From contig JADKHF010000054.1 in assembly GCA_016721865.1 (NCBI GenBank), positions 1-64,000 on the forward strand: a DNA stretch of 64,000 nt, read 5' to 3'. Shown here piece after piece: positions 1 through 10,682 of this stretch. How positions within the stretch are numbered: the stretch's first letter is position 1; every line of letters starts with the position of its first letter. The notes under the pieces were generated by a model. The model saw nothing but the letters and a program-made list of their open reading frames with translations. It did not search any database and was not told the origin of the DNA. The stretch is from Nitrosomonas sp. GTDB taxonomy: Bacteria; Pseudomonadota; Gammaproteobacteria; Burkholderiales; Nitrosomonadaceae. The position numbers and the translations under genes are program-made.

Positions 1-1193
1 TAGTCAGTCATTAAAAAACAAAATGATGTCAAGTAATCTTAAAGTGTGTTATTAAGAAGTTTTTGTTGTGAGAGAAACCTACCATGCCTGCCATTAAATA
101 CAAAGTTAATCTGAATGATGATGAAAGACAAATCTTGCAAGCCGTAGTACAAAAAGGCAAGAGCGCCGCACGCAGCCAAACACGCGCTCGCATTCTGCTC
201 AAGGCCGCTGAGGGCTCGCGAGACAAAGACATTATAGATGCGCTGAATGTCTCGCCATCGATGGTGGCAAAGACGCGACAGCGCTGCGTGGAAGAAGGGC
301 CGGAATCGGCCTTGAAAGATCATCCGCGTCCCGGCAAGGCGCCAAAACTCACCAGCTCATCTCATTGCGGTGGCCTGCAGTGATGCGCCCGATGGCCATA
401 ACCACTGGACACTGCGCCTGCTGGCGGACAAAGTAGTGGAATTAAATTATGCCGATTCCTGCAGTTACGAAACCATTCGCCAGCTTTTAAAAAAACACGC
501 TTAAACCCTGGCAAAAGCAGGAATGGTGCATCCCAGAGGTCAGTTCCGACTTTGTGGCGGCGATGGAAGATGTTCTCGACCTGTATGAAGAACCTTATGA
601 TCCGATGCGTCCGGTTGTCTGTTTCGATGAAAGTCCCAAGCAACTCATCGCCGAAGTGCGTGAGCCACTTCCACACAAGCCGGGTACACCGGCCCGTTAT
701 GATACCGAGTACGAGCGCAAAGGTGTCTGTGACTTGATGATGATTTGTGAGCCTAAGCGCGGCTTTCGCCAGGTTGATATCACCGACCGGCGCACCAAGA
801 TTGAGTTTGCCCAGTGCATGAAGCACATTGCCGATATTTATCCGCAGGCCAGCGTTATTCGAGTGGTTTTGGATAACCTTAACACCCACAAAATCGGATC
901 CCTCTACGAGGCCTTTCCAGCCGAACAAGCGCACGATTTAGCGCGAAGACTGGAATTCCATTACACCCCCAAGCATGGCAGTTGGTTGAACATTGCCGAA
1001 ATCGAACTGGCTGTATTGTCCAACATGTGTTTGACACAACGCATTCCAGACAAAAATCATCTGCGCCGTGAAGTAGAGGCAAATGTCAATGCCCGCAATG
1101 CCAAAGCTGCTCCCGTCAATTGGCGCTTCACCTCTCAGGATGCTCGTCGCAAACTGGCACGTTTGTATCCTCGTTTTTCAAACTGACTGACTA
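1..1193 (+). mobile_element. IS630-family insertion sequence
   Basis: The stretch is bounded by a perfect 10-bp terminal inverted repeat: TAGTCAGTCA at 1-10 and TGACTGACTA at 1184-1193. It holds an IS630-type transposase broken by frameshifts. IS630 elements insert at TA and duplicate it, and both outer ends here carry TA, as expected. The right end lies directly against the stop codon (1194-1196) of the leftward HDOD gene, so that gene was not cut. Whether host sequence begins exactly at position 1 cannot be seen because the window starts there. Confidence 0.85.
84..1186 (+). pseudogene. IS630-family transposase, frameshifted
   Basis: This is a DDE transposase of the IS630/Tc1-mariner type. 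The N-terminal part (84 to about 355) is a helix-turn-helix region beginning MPAIKYKVNLNDDERQ. The catalytic part (554-1186) shows CFDES, VLDNLNTH and GSWLNIAEIEL, which fit the three acidic positions of the family. The two parts are in different frames, with breaks near 350 and near 500; the intervening sequence still reads as IS630 protein when frames are switched. The breaks are single-base, so this could be an active element with sequencing errors or a recently inactivated copy. Confidence 0.8.
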
Positions 1194-1987
1194 CTAGTAA
1201 TAACTTTTTAATTCCTCACGTTGTTTGTTAGCGCCAACTATGTTCATGATATCCTCTGTTTGTAAATGCAAAAGTTTGGCTATTCCTTCATAATCATCAG
1301 GTAAAGCAGCATTACTCCATCCATTAGCAGAATGTCTTGCCAAATTTACAGCCAGGGCCACATTACGGACACGTTGTAGGGTTGAACTATTATCATCCAT
1401 CAGGGTAATTAATAATTGAGGTAATTTCCACTTCACAGCAAGCTCCAATTGTAATTGGTTTAATGAGAAGCCCAAAATACTTTCTTGTGCGGTAACGCTA
1501 CGCATTGTTTTATCCAATTTCTGTAGATTATTAATCTTTAACATCTTATCTGGTGCAAAACACCACATGAGTATTTCAGCAATATCATGCAATAAAGCTG
1601 CGATACGGATTTCTTCAAAATGTAAATCATGTAAACGAACTGCCCAGTCAAAGGCATATGAAGAAGCAATATTTGCGCGATGAGCAGTTTTGAGTAAGTA
1701 AACGAGCGCGCTCATGTTGTCGCGTCCCAGAATTTCTTCAGCCAATGGTTTTGCTGATACCTTATTCAGGGTAGTTTCAAGTCCAAGTATCATGATTATT
1801 TGTTCAACTTCCACCACATCATGTTGTTGGCTGCGATGTTTGTGTTGTTGTAAATGGCGTAGTAACTTTACTGTCATGAGCGGATCATATTTCACAACAT
1901 GCGCAATACTGCGAGCGCTCATGTGTTGTTCATTTTCTCCAGGGCTGCAAGATTGCGTGCGGTTTGTTTTAGAACAGGAATTTCCAT
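1194..1987 (-). CDS. HDOD-domain signalling protein (one frameshift near the start)
   Basis: The HDOD domain is an HD-hydrolase-related fold found in bacterial signalling proteins and usually not catalytic. The body reads VVKYDPLMTVKLLRHLQ, then an LLHDIAEIL segment, and ends ELKSYY. The natural start is probably ATG at 1987, giving MEIPVLKQTARNLAALEKMN, which matches the usual beginning of HDOD domains. This frame must shift by one base near 1930 to join ENEQHMSARSIAHVV. Without the shift, a start at 2009 gives an N-terminus that does not look like the family. The gene is downstream of trpC on the same strand, about 200 bp away, with no sign of coupling. Its stop codon abuts the IS630 element. 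Substrates and partners are unknown. Confidence 0.7.
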
Positions 1988-2192
1988 TGTCGTGAGAAAA
2001 TTTACCCACCCGGATAAACTTCTCTGTTTTGGTTGTAGCATATTGAGTCCCAAGTTTGGAATAGTGTGGGTTTTTTTACGACAATTCCGTATAAATATTT
2101 AGGAAACAATAGGCTATCTGTTGAAAAGTTATCTGCTGTTAATAATCGATTGATTTATGAAAATTTTGTTTTAGAACTCATTGAATACTAGA

Positions 2193-3029
2193 TCAGGAAA
2201 ATAATCTTTCTAATTCAATGCCTGGATCTTCAGCGCGCATGAAAGCTTCACCAACAAGAAATGCATTAACGCGATGGTTGCGCATAAGTTCAACATCGGC
2301 AGGATTATTTATGCCGCTTTCCGTAACTACTATTTTGCGGGATGGGATTTGATTCAATAATTCCAAAGTAGTATTTAAAGATGTTTCAAAAGTCCGTAAA
2401 TTGCGGTTATTAATTCCGATTAACGGTGTATTTAGCTGGAGTGCCATTTTCAATTCATCTGCATCATGAACTTCAGCCAGGACGGCCATTCCAAGCGAAT
2501 TGGCGAGTTCTTCAAGCTTCAGCATTCGCACCAAAGGTTCATTGTTTTCTAATAAAAAAGCACTGACTATCAGCAATATACAATCGGCATTCATAACACG
2601 CGCTTCAGCAACCTGATAATCCTCAAGGATGAAATCCTTACGTAAAACTGGAAGTAGACAGGCCGTGCGTGCTTCTTGCAAATAGTCAGAGCTACCCAGA
2701 AAGAATTGTTTGTCAGTCAATACCGATAGGCAAGCTGCACCATGTTGTGCATAAGTTTTGGCTATTTCAGCAGGCAAAAACTCAAATGATTGAACATCTG
2801 CTTCTGAAGTGCGTCCGCGTAATATACCTTTACTGGGACTGGCTTGTTTGATTTCAGCAATCACAGCGGATTGCCCTGTAGTGATCTTATTACGAATTGC
2901 TGCAACAAAATCACGCGGAGGTGATGCTGACTGGGCTTCTTGGAGTAACAATGGATAGGGCTTTAATGCAGTGGCAGCAATAATTTCTTGTTTTTTTACT
3001 GTAAGGATTTTCTTTAAAATATCGGACAT
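2193..3029 (-). CDS. trpC: Indole-3-glycerol phosphate synthase
   Basis: TrpC closes the indole ring, converting carboxyphenylaminodeoxyribulose phosphate to indole-3-glycerol phosphate in tryptophan synthesis. The 278-residue protein has the TIM-barrel family motifs in order: [11 protein letters not shown] (phosphate and substrate loop), [38 protein letters not shown] and VTESGI. Length and start (ATG at 3029) are normal for the monofunctional enzyme. It is the last gene of a leftward trpG-trpD-trpC run, only 7 bp after trpD, so co-transcription is likely. No clear terminator was seen after it. Confidence 0.95.
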   Translation of the reverse strand: MSDILKKILTVKKQEIIAATALKPYPLLLQEAQSASPPRDFVAAIRNKITTGQSAVIAEIKQASPSKGILRGRTSEADVQSFEFLPAEIAKTYAQHGAACLSVLTDKQFFLGSSDYLQEARTACLLPVLRKDFILEDYQVAEARVMNADCILLIVSAFLLENNEPLVRMLKLEELANSLGMAVLAEVHDADELKMALQLNTPLIGINNRNLRTFETSLNTTLELLNQIPSRKIVVTESGINNPADVELMRNHRVNAFLVGEAFMRAEDPGIELERLFS

Positions 3030-3036
3030 TTTGCGA

Positions 3037-4062
3037 TTAAACAGAATTTTTGTTCGTAAATTCCACTAGTTCATGAAGTTTCTTTAGTGCAGCGCCACTT
3101 TCTATTGCCTGATGTGCTGTTTTTATTCCTTGTTCGAGAGTATCCACAATACCGGAAACATATATTGCAGCGCCAGCATTCATTAGAACAATATCACGCG
3201 CAGGTCCGGCAACGTTCTCCAGTACTGAAAGCAACATTGTTTTTGCATGTTCACTATCCGTAACCCGGATAGTCTCAATTGAGGATGTTTTAAGATTAAA
3301 GTCTTCTGGTCTGATAGTATATATTGCTACTTTACCATTTTTCAATTCGCCGATATTTGTTTCACCTGTTATAGTAATCTCATCTAATCCATCTTTGCCA
3401 TGAACCACCAGTACATGCTCGCTCCCCAGAAGTTGTAGAACGTGCGCCAGGGTTTCAACCAGATCTTCATTAAATACTCCCAATACTTGTCTCTTGGCGC
3501 TTGCAGGGTTTGTGAGTGGCCCAAGAATGTTAAATAATGTTTTGATGCCTAATTCGCGCCGTACCGGAGCGGCATGTTTCATAGCGGTGTGGTAATTTGG
3601 AGCAAACATAAAACCAACCCCAATCTCATTGATGCTCTGAGCAACCTGCTTCGGTGTCTGATTCAAATTAACACCGAGTGCTTCAAGCACATCCGCACTA
3701 CCAGACTTACTTGAAACCGATCTGCCGCCGTGCTTGGCCACACGGGCCCCTGCGGCTGCAGCGACAAATGCTGATGTAGTCGAGATATTAAATGTATGTG
3801 CAGAATCGCCGCCTGTACCACAAGTATCTACCAAATAAGTGCTATCGGAGATGTCAACTTTGATCGAGAATTCACGCATAACCTGAGCAGCTGCCGCTAT
3901 TTCTCCGACAGTCTCTTTTTTTACTCGGAGACCGGTGATGATTGCAGCGATTAGAACGGGTGAGATTTCTCCTCGCATGATTTGCCGCATCAGGGAAATC
4001 ATTTCATCATGTGCTATTTCTTGATGAGCAATAATGCAATGTAACGCTTCTTGTGGGGTCAT
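3037..4062 (-). CDS. trpD: Anthranilate phosphoribosyltransferase
   Basis: TrpD transfers the phosphoribosyl group from PRPP to anthranilate. The glycine-rich PRPP loop is present as [17 protein letters not shown], followed by [22 protein letters not shown], and later [19 protein letters not shown] and [11 protein letters not shown], all family signatures. I chose ATG at 4062 (protein [11 protein letters not shown], 341 residues) because it has AAGG upstream and matches the family N-terminus; a TTG start at 4080 would add six residues. The gene lies 23 bp after trpG and 7 bp before trpC, consistent with one trp operon. Confidence 0.95.
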   Translation of the reverse strand: MTPQEALHCIIAHQEIAHDEMISLMRQIMRGEISPVLIAAIITGLRVKKETVGEIAAAAQVMREFSIKVDISDSTYLVDTCGTGGDSAHTFNISTTSAFVAAAAGARVAKHGGRSVSSKSGSADVLEALGVNLNQTPKQVAQSINEIGVGFMFAPNYHTAMKHAAPVRRELGIKTLFNILGPLTNPASAKRQVLGVFNEDLVETLAHVLQLLGSEHVLVVHGKDGLDEITITGETNIGELKNGKVAIYTIRPEDFNLKTSSIETIRVTDSEHAKTMLLSVLENVAGPARDIVLMNAGAAIYVSGIVDTLEQGIKTAHQAIESGAALKKLHELVEFTNKNSV

Positions 4063-4085
4063 TAAATTGCCTTTATTCAACCGAT

Positions 4086-4652
4086 TTATTGGCGATTTAG
4101 AAAATTCTCGAGCATTTTATGTCCATGCTCGCTCAAAATAGATTCAGGATGAAATTGAATGCCTTCGATTGCGAGTGTTTTGTGACGGATCCCCATAATC
4201 TCATCATCGTCAGTCCACGCTGTTATTTCCAAGCAATCAGGAAGTGACGAACGTTCAACGACGAGGGAATGATAGCGGGTTGCGATAAAGGGATTAGGCA
4301 AATCCCGGAAAACGCCCGCATTATGATGAAAAATTGGCGATGTCTTGCCATGCATCAGTTTTTTTGCATGAATAATGCGTCCACCGAATGCTTGCCCAAT
4401 ACTTTGGTGCCCCAGACAAACACCTAAAACTGGAATGTTCTGACTGAACTGATTAATTACTGACAGAGATACGCCTGCCTCATTGGGAGTACAAGGCCCC
4501 GGGGAAATCACAATTCGTTCTGGACTCAGCTGTGAAATTTTATCCAGAGTAATCTCATCATTCCGGTATACGACAACCTTCTCACCCAGTTCAGAGAAAT
4601 ATTGCACTAGGTTATAGGTAAAGGAGTCGTAGTTATCAATCATTAGCAACAT
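4086..4652 (-). CDS. trpG: Anthranilate synthase glutamine amidotransferase subunit
   Basis: TrpG supplies ammonia from glutamine to anthranilate synthase TrpE; in many bacteria the same protein also serves p-aminobenzoate synthase. It is a 188-residue class I amidotransferase. It starts [19 protein letters not shown], has the nucleophile Cys79 in GVCLGHQ, an oxyanion-loop region around [13 protein letters not shown], and the His-Glu pair in IQFHPES near the C-terminus. trpE is not adjacent in this window. It leads the trpG-trpD-trpC run and is divergent from rpsF across a 321-bp gap. Confidence 0.93.
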   Translation of the reverse strand: MLLMIDNYDSFTYNLVQYFSELGEKVVVYRNDEITLDKISQLSPERIVISPGPCTPNEAGVSLSVINQFSQNIPVLGVCLGHQSIGQAFGGRIIHAKKLMHGKTSPIFHHNAGVFRDLPNPFIATRYHSLVVERSSLPDCLEITAWTDDDEIMGIRHKTLAIEGIQFHPESILSEHGHKMLENFLNRQ

Positions 4653-4973
4653 ATTTATTAAGGCTTTGTTTGTGCGTGTTATTGTTCAAATATTTCTGTG
4701 GAAGTTATTTTAAATGAAGGGTTGTTAAATAAAATAACCAATTTTACCAGCTCAGTTGACATGAGTGTTGCTTCATCTTTTATTATTGTGCACAGGTTAT
4801 TTTACGTAAGTAATTTATCGAGAGGTTTTTAAAGTATTTGAAATTATTAATGCAATATAATCGCAATTAATTGAACATTATTTGATATTGCCTTATTAAT
4901 TCAGTAAAATTAAACGTTTTTAAACCTTGTCTCACTATCATAATTGATGGGAGGCTTTATCCATAAGGAATTT
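4653..4973. other. AT-rich divergent intergenic region trpG / rpsF
   Basis: This 321-bp non-coding stretch lies between the leftward trp genes and the rightward ribosomal cluster and must hold promoters for both. A TATAAT hexamer is at 4856-4861 on the plus strand, but I could not find a -35 box at good spacing. I see no convincing trp attenuator, and no clear S6:S18-binding leader before rpsF. The rpsF ribosome-binding site is AAGGAA just before 4974. Confidence 0.5.
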
Positions 4974-5393
4974 ATGCGACATTACGAAATAGTTTTTATT
5001 GTTCATCCTGATCAGAGTGAGCAAGTACCTGCAATGATCGAACGTTATCGCGGCATTGTAACCGCAAAAAATGGCACAATTCATCGCGTGGAAGATTGGG
5101 GGCGCCGCCAGCTTGCCTATCTGATTCAGAAAGTTCATAAAGCGCATTATGTATTGATGAATATTGAATGTGATCAAGAAACCTTGAATGACTTAGATCA
5201 TGCGTTTAAATTCAGTGATGCTATCCTTCGGCACTTAACCATCAAGACAAATGGACCGGTCACAGAGCCGTCACCGATGATGCGTCAAGGTCAAGAAGAA
5301 AGATCTGGTGCTGCGAGCTTGCATGTCCCCGATGCAATTGCTGATGAAGCAGAAGCTGATGAGGCGCCTGAAGAATCCAGCGCTCCTGCGTAA
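4974..5393 (+). CDS. rpsF: 30S ribosomal protein S6
   Basis: S6 binds the central domain of 16S rRNA together with S18. The protein begins [19 protein letters not shown] and contains [14 protein letters not shown] and [10 protein letters not shown], standard S6 motifs. I chose ATG at 4974 because it gives the conserved N-terminus after an AAGGAA site; an in-frame ATG at 4944 would add ten non-conserved residues. The acidic Ala/Glu-rich tail after about residue 105 is a variable feature of betaproteobacterial S6. First gene of the cluster rpsF-priB-rpsR-rplI. Confidence 0.95.
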   Translation: MRHYEIVFIVHPDQSEQVPAMIERYRGIVTAKNGTIHRVEDWGRRQLAYLIQKVHKAHYVLMNIECDQETLNDLDHAFKFSDAILRHLTIKTNGPVTEPSPMMRQGQEERSGAASLHVPDAIADEAEADEAPEESSAPA

Positions 5394-5404
5394 ACCTTAT
5401 CCAA

Positions 5405-5701
5405 TTGGATTGTAATCAAACAATTATTTGTGGGAAAATTGCTAAACTAGGGATTTTGCGCTACACACCTGCTGGTGTTGCCGTCATTGAGTTTACAATC
5501 AATCATGTATCGCGGCAAAATGAAGCGGGTATAGCTCGACAAATAATATTTGATATTCTTGCAGTAGCATTGGGACAGTTGGCTTTGACTGTTGCCGGAT
5601 TTAAGATTAACAATACAGTTAAACTCACCGGGTTTCTCAATAGAAAAAGCCATATGAATCATCAATTAGTATTGCATACCGATCATATCGAACTTATTTA
5701 A
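5405..5701 (+). CDS. priB: Primosomal replication protein N (PriB)
   Basis: PriB is a small OB-fold single-stranded-DNA-binding protein that stabilises PriA at stalled forks during replication restart. The 98-residue protein has [21 protein letters not shown] and [21 protein letters not shown], matching the betaproteobacterial PriB pattern. No ATG lies in the right place; TTG at 5405, 11 bp after rpsF, gives the expected length. Its place between rpsF and rpsR is the classic arrangement and supports the call. Confidence 0.85.
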   Translation: MDCNQTIICGKIAKLGILRYTPAGVAVIEFTINHVSRQNEAGIARQIIFDILAVALGQLALTVAGFKINNTVKLTGFLNRKSHMNHQLVLHTDHIELI

Positions 5702-5720
5702 TCAGTTAATAGGAATTAAA

Positions 5721-6002
5721 ATGACACGGTTCACAAGACGTAAAGACAGTAAAGATAAAGAAAGAGAAAAGAAAGTCAATCGCCCTTTATTTAAGCGCAA
5801 AAAGTTTTGTCGTTTTACTGCGGAAGGCATAAAAAATGTTGATTATAAAGACATTGATATTTTAAAAGACTTCGTTAATGAGAATGGGAAGATAATTCCA
5901 GCACGTATTACCGGTACGACATCTTTTTATCAGCGGCAACTTGGCACAGCGATAGAACGAGCTCGTTTTCTAGCATTATTACCCTACACTGATCGCCACT
6001 AA
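5721..6002 (+). CDS. rpsR: 30S ribosomal protein S18
   Basis: S18 pairs with S6 on the 30S platform. The core matches the family well: [21 protein letters not shown], followed by [19 protein letters not shown] and [18 protein letters not shown]. The 93-residue length includes a lysine-rich N-terminal extension, typical for betaproteobacteria. It is preceded by AGGAAT and lies 19 bp after priB and 11 bp before rplI, within one transcription unit. Confidence 0.96.
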   Translation: MTRFTRRKDSKDKEREKKVNRPLFKRKKFCRFTAEGIKNVDYKDIDILKDFVNENGKIIPARITGTTSFYQRQLGTAIERARFLALLPYTDRH

Positions 6003-6013
6003 GGAGTAATGAT

Positions 6014-6469
6014 ATGCAGATTATTTTGATGGAAAAAGTTGCCAATCTGGGGCAATTGGGTGACATTGTTAATGTTAAAAGCGGTTTTGCCTGTAATTAT
6101 CTTATTCCGCAAGGAAAGGCAAAACGTGCAACCGAACAAGCCATTGCTGAATTTCAATCCAAACGTGCTGAACTTGAAAAAGTTCAAGCTGCAGCCTTAG
6201 CAGCTGCTCAGGCAATTGCTGCGAAACTAGATGGATTATTAGTACAAATCACTCAGAAAACCGGGAGTGATGGAAAATTGTTTGGTTCAGTGACCAATGC
6301 AAATATCGCTGAGGCACTTGGTGGACAGGGGTTTTCAATTGAAAGATCCATGATCCGTATGCCGCATGGTCAATTAAAACAAGTTGGCGATTATCCATTG
6401 ACAATCTCTCTGCACAGCGATGTTTCTGCGCAAATCACTGTTTCGGTATTAGGTGAGGCAGTGCCCTGA
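6014..6469 (+). CDS. rplI: 50S ribosomal protein L9
   Basis: L9 binds 23S rRNA domain V and spans out from the L1 side of the ribosome. The N-terminal domain starts [20 protein letters not shown] with [16 protein letters not shown]; a long connecting helix (about residues 43-75) leads into the C-terminal domain with [12 protein letters not shown]. At 151 residues it is full length. The upstream site is AAGGAG. It ends the ribosomal-protein cluster, 32 bp before a strong terminator hairpin. Confidence 0.96.
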   Translation: MQIILMEKVANLGQLGDIVNVKSGFACNYLIPQGKAKRATEQAIAEFQSKRAELEKVQAAALAAAQAIAAKLDGLLVQITQKTGSDGKLFGSVTNANIAEALGGQGFSIERSMIRMPHGQLKQVGDYPLTISLHSDVSAQITVSVLGEAVP

Positions 6470-6501
6470 TAGCGCAATTGTAGGCGTACTTTTCTTTTTT
6501 T

Positions 6502-6530
6502 AAAAAGGACTATTCAGGTAGTCCTTTTTT
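6502..6530 (+). terminator. Rho-independent terminator after rplI
   Basis: A perfect 11-bp stem AAAAAGGACTA / TAGTCCTTTTT with a 6-base loop is followed by a T run, just downstream of rplI. It should end the rpsF-priB-rpsR-rplI transcript and separates it from dnaB. Confidence 0.9.
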
Positions 6531-6591
6531 CATTTGTTGCTCAGCAAGTGATAAAATCAAGAATTACTCTTGTATTTCTATACGGATCCCT

Positions 6592-7981
6592 ATGGCGTCG
6601 TCAACTGTTAGCATCAATCAAGATCAGCCAGTAGATTCCTATAAAACGCCTCCTCATTCTATTGAAAGCGAGCAGTCTGTCCTGGGCGGATTGATGCTGG
6701 ATAATAATGCATGGGAGAAAGTTGCTGATATTATTACGGATAGCGATTTTTACCGGCAGGACCATCGCCTTATCTATCATCATATCTGTAAATTGATAGA
6801 ACACAACAAACCCGCTGATGTGATCACGGTGGCCGAATCTTTGGAAATATCTGCTGAGCTTCAGAAAATTGGTGGACTATCCTATATCGGCGCTATTGTA
6901 CAAAAATACGCCATCCGCAGCAAATATAAAACGCTATGCTGAGATTGTTCGTGAACGTTCAATTATGCGCAATCTGGCACAGATCGGTGTGCAGATTACT
7001 GATTCCGCATATAGCCCGGCCGGGCGCTCTGCAGCGGATCTACTGGATGAAGCGGAAGCGAAAGTTTTTGAAATTGCTGAAGAAGGCGCTCGAGGCAAGG
7101 AAGGGTTTATGGATATTCAACCGCTGCTGAAACAAGTGGTTGAAAGGATAGAGCTACTCTACAGTCAGGATAATCCAAGCAATGTCACCGGTATTGCTTC
7201 CGGTTTTCACGATCTCGATCAAAAAACATCCGGATTTCAACCTGGGGATCTGATCATTGTGGCGGGGCGGCCATCCATGGGTAAAACCGCTTTCTCCCTG
7301 AATATTGCAGAGCACGTGGCATTGGAATTAAATAAACCTGTCGCTGTATTCAGTATGGAGATGGGGGGGGCACAGCTTGCCATGCGTATGCTGGGATCGG
7401 TAGGAAAGCTGGATCAGCATAAGGTGCGTACCGGCCGTCTGGAAGATGCAGACTGGCCCAAGTTAACCCATGCATTAGGAAAACTAAATGAAGCGCCGAT
7501 TTTCATTGATGAGACTGCGGCCCTAAACGCTTTGGAACTCAGGGCGCGTGCCAGGCGGCTATATCGGCAGCATGGTGAATTGGGTTTGATTGTTGTGGAT
7601 TATTTGCAACTCATGTCTTCCAGCAGTCAAGGTGAGAATCGTGCCACGGAAATTTCAGAAATATCGCGCGCGTTAAAAGGATTGGCTAAAGAACTGAAAG
7701 TGCCGGTCATCGCGTTATCTCAGCTTAATCGCAGTCTTGAGCAACGCCCCAACAAGCGCCCGGTCATGTCGGACTTGCGCGAATCCGGCGCGATCGAACA
7801 AGATGCCGATGTCATTCTCTTTATTTACCGGGACGAAGTGTACAACCCGGATTCTCCAGACAAAGGCATCGCAGAGATCATCATTGGTAAACAGCGCAAT
7901 GGCCCGATAGGGAAGGTTGATTTAACTTTCCTGGGTGAATACACACGTTTTGAAAGCCATGCTAGACCAAGCTATTATTGA
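6592..7981 (+). CDS. dnaB: Replicative DNA helicase DnaB (one-base insertion)
   Basis: DnaB is the hexameric 5'-3' helicase of the replication fork. The N-terminal domain reads PPHSIESEQSVLGGLMLDN. The RecA-like domain has the Walker A loop GRPSMGKTAF, the Walker B region LIVVDYLQLM and a DnaB C-terminal signature SDLRESGAIEQDADVI. The frame breaks near 6905, where an A5 run should be A4: GAIVQ then continues NTPSAANIKRYAEIVRERS. The span is 1,390 bp, one base over 463 codons, so one extra base explains everything. Because the gene is essential, a sequence error is the likely cause. Position after rplI is typical. Confidence 0.93.
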
Positions 7982-9188
7982 CAGGATTTTCCCGCGATAT
8001 TTGCTGCGATTGTTCCCGTGCATCTTGATCCTGGGTGTTCTCATCACGGGGTGTGTCTCGCCGATGGCGCTGAATCGGGCTGTTATCGCGTATGATGATG
8101 CTGTTACTGATGCCATATCACAACAGTTATTGATCAATATTGTGCGTGCGCATCACCGCCAACCGGTTCATTTCACCGGCGTTTCAAATATCGCAGCTAC
8201 TTTCACCTTCCATGCGAATGCAGGCGCCACACCGGCACTTGGGGGACTCGCCGGAGCGACCATGTTGCCGATTTTTGGCGGCGGTGTTTCAGAAAGTCCC
8301 ACCATCAGTATTGTTCCAATCGAAGGGGAAGATTTCACCAAACGGCTGCTTACGCCGTTTCCGCAGAGCAAATTAACATTGCTGCTACGTCAGCGCTTTG
8401 ATGTCGATCTCTTATTACGGATGATGGCACAGGAAGTACGTATGCTAAATTCTGCGGAGCAACATAGCAGCTATCGCAATGATCCGTCGGATAAAGTCGG
8501 TTATGAAATGTTTCGTCGCGTGGTATTGCATCTTTCGGCGATACAAGATAAAAATGAACTGTATGTAGAACCAATGCCACTCATGCAGACTTGGACTATC
8601 CCGGCCAGCTCAATTGCAGCCGAGGGCTTCCAGGCGCTGCAAAAAGAATTTATTGTACGCTACAACCTGGAAGATAATACCTATACGCTGCGTAAGCAAG
8701 TACCGGGGCCGATTCTAATCACAAACCACGATCCCGGCACGCTATCCGATGCAGAACGTGAGGCGTTGCATGATCTGGCGGGAGATTGGAATGTCAGCGA
8801 TATTGCTTTTGATATCCGGCCCGATCACTACGGCGGGGAATGGCCTATCAGCGGCGTTTTTCGGCTCAGGAGCTTTCACTCGATTCTGGGTTTTCTCGGT
8901 AAGTCACTTGGTAAGGAATCGGGATATCACGTCGAGAAGGATCCAAGAACGTCCTCCATACTCTGGAACGAAAATCCTGATCTGACCATGGAATTTGTGG
9001 TCTCAAACACACCGCCTGCGGAGGTCGATTTTTCAATCCGCTGGAATGGCCGGTATTATGCGGTGAATACCAAAGGGCCGCATGCCCGCTGGAACCGCGA
9101 TGCCTTCCAGTTATTATTTCTGTTGTTTCAAATGACCGTCACCGATATTCCGCGTGTCGGTGTGTTGAGTATTATGATCGTTAAGTAG
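7959..9188 (+). CDS. Uncharacterised lipoprotein
   Basis: I do not recognise a characterised family. From ATG at 7959 the protein has about 409 residues with a lipoprotein signal: a basic, hydrophobic segment ending LGVLITGC, where Cys32 would be the lipidated residue. It should therefore be anchored in the inner or outer membrane. The mature part has a glycine/alanine-rich stretch (GATPALGGLAGATMLPIFGG) and a mixed alpha/beta remainder with no recognised catalytic motif. The start overlaps the end of dnaB by 23 bp, suggesting translational coupling or read-through from dnaB. An earlier in-frame GTG at 7935 is possible but would precede the signal sequence. Confidence 0.75.
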   Translation: MLDQAIIDRIFPRYLLRLFPCILILGVLITGCVSPMALNRAVIAYDDAVTDAISQQLLINIVRAHHRQPVHFTGVSNIAATFTFHANAGATPALGGLAGATMLPIFGGGVSESPTISIVPIEGEDFTKRLLTPFPQSKLTLLLRQRFDVDLLLRMMAQEVRMLNSAEQHSSYRNDPSDKVGYEMFRRVVLHLSAIQDKNELYVEPMPLMQTWTIPASSIAAEGFQALQKEFIVRYNLEDNTYTLRKQVPGPILITNHDPGTLSDAEREALHDLAGDWNVSDIAFDIRPDHYGGEWPISGVFRLRSFHSILGFLGKSLGKESGYHVEKDPRTSSILWNENPDLTMEFVVSNTPPAEVDFSIRWNGRYYAVNTKGPHARWNRDAFQLLFLLFQMTVTDIPRVGVLSIMIVK

Positions 9189-9351
9189 ATTTTACTGATC
9201 ATAGCCAGATAGTTGACGGGCATTGTAATGCCCGTTGAGGGATATCTCGTATGGTATTATCATCAAAAATCACGTTTACAGTTATTTAGTTTACTGGTTT
9301 CTTCATGGCAGAATTTCTTGCTCTCCTATAAAAAAACAACTGGAACATTCG

Positions 9352-10318
9352 ATGCGCGCTGTTTTTCTTGATTTCCGTTCCGTAACCCGCGGTGATATGG
9401 ATTGCGCGGCATTGGAGCGGGCGATCTCGCCGTGGCAGTATTATCACGATTCTTCCGAGCAGGAAGTGTTGGAGCGAATCCGCGAAGCTGAGGTAATTGT
9501 CAGTAATAAGGTGTTTATCAGCCGCGCAGCTATTGAAACTGCAAATCACCTGAAACTCATTTGCGTGGCCGCCACCGGATACAACAATGTCGACTTGAAA
9601 GCCGCGGCTGAGCGCAATATTCCGGTTTGCAATGTACGGGGCTACGCCACGCCTTCGGTGGTGCAACATGTTTTTATGCTGATGCTTAATATGGCTCGCC
9701 ATTTCGTCGACTATCAGGAACTGGTGAAACGCGGCGGCTGGCAGGCGAGCATTTTTTTCTGCCCGCTGGATTTTGGTATCGAAGAGTTGTCAGGGAAAAC
9801 GCTCGGTATCATCGGATACGGCGAATTGGGCCATGCCGTAGCGCACGTCGCGCAAGCATTTGGTATGCAGTTGCTGATTGCGGAACACAAGGATAAACCG
9901 CCGCGTCCCGGCAGAACAGGATTTGACGAAGTTTTGCAGCAGGCAGATTTTATTACGCTGCATTGCCCCTTTTCGCAAGAGACCCATCATCTGATCAGCC
10001 GCCGGGAATTTGAATTGATGAAACCTTCCGCGTATCTGATCAATACCGCGCGGCGGATTGGTGAGCGAAGTCGATCCACTGCAATGCTTGTCCAAAGGAC
10101 GGATCGCCGGTGCCGCCATCGATGTGATACAGGAAGAACCGCAAGGCAAAGACAATCTGATCCTGCAGCAGCAACCGGCAAACTTAATTGTCACGCCGCA
10201 TATCGCCTGGGCCAGCCGGGAATCCAGGCAACGGTTATTGGATCAATTGGCAGATAACATTCAAAACTTTTTCCAGCAGAAACCTTTTAACCAGATTACC
10301 GACGCGCTGGGTCAATAA
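9352..10318 (+). CDS. D-2-hydroxyacid dehydrogenase (two-base deletion)
   Basis: This NAD-dependent dehydrogenase family reduces 2-keto acids such as glycerate or lactate precursors. The N-terminal substrate domain is followed by the dinucleotide loop GKTLGIIGYGELGHAVA. Next come ADFITLHCPFSQETHHLI and the family segment LINTARGGLVSEVD, reconstructed across a two-base loss near 10050. The C-terminal part has GAAIDVIQEEP and the catalytic-His region VTPHIAWAS. ATG at 9352 gives the usual start MRAVFLDFRSV; the full product is 322 residues. The exact substrate is not determinable; glycerate/hydroxypyruvate reductase is plausible. Confidence 0.85.
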
Positions 10319-10349
10319 CCTGTTAGCGCATATACATTGGAGTGATCAA

Positions 10350-10682
10350 ATGCAGCACTGGATTTTTCTTTCTATTGCGATTATCAGCGAAGTGATTGCC
10401 ACATCATGCCTGAAAGCAGCTGAGGGTTTTACCCGATTCTGGCCGTCTCTGGTGGTTGTCGTGGGTTATTTACTGGCTTTTTATTTACTTTCCTTGACAC
10501 TTAAAACTATTCCGGTTGGCGTAGCTTATGCGATCTGGTCCGGTGTCGGTATCGTATTGATTGCGTTGAGTGGGTGGCTTTTTCTCGGGCAATCGCTGGA
10601 TATCCCCGCCGTGATCGGTCTTGCGCTGATTGTCGCGGGGGTGTTTGTAATCAATGTGTTTTCCCGGACTGTTTCACACTGA
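10350..10682 (+). CDS. Small multidrug resistance (SMR/EmrE-type) transporter
   Basis: A 110-residue protein with four predicted membrane helices and the essential Glu14 of the SMR family in IISEVIATSCLKAAEGF. TIPVGVAYAIWSGVGI in helix 3 is the family dimer/substrate motif. SMR dimers exchange protons for cationic compounds such as quaternary ammonium; some members export guanidinium. The sequence looks more EmrE-like than SugE/Gdx-like, but this is only an impression. It follows the dehydrogenase by 31 bp, so the two may be co-transcribed. Confidence 0.9.
   Translation: MQHWIFLSIAIISEVIATSCLKAAEGFTRFWPSLVVVVGYLLAFYLLSLTLKTIPVGVAYAIWSGVGIVLIALSGWLFLGQSLDIPAVIGLALIVAGVFVINVFSRTVSH

Noticed and set aside
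4653..4973. S6:S18-binding autoregulatory leader or trp attenuator
   Set aside because: I could not find the expected structure or a Trp-rich leader peptide.
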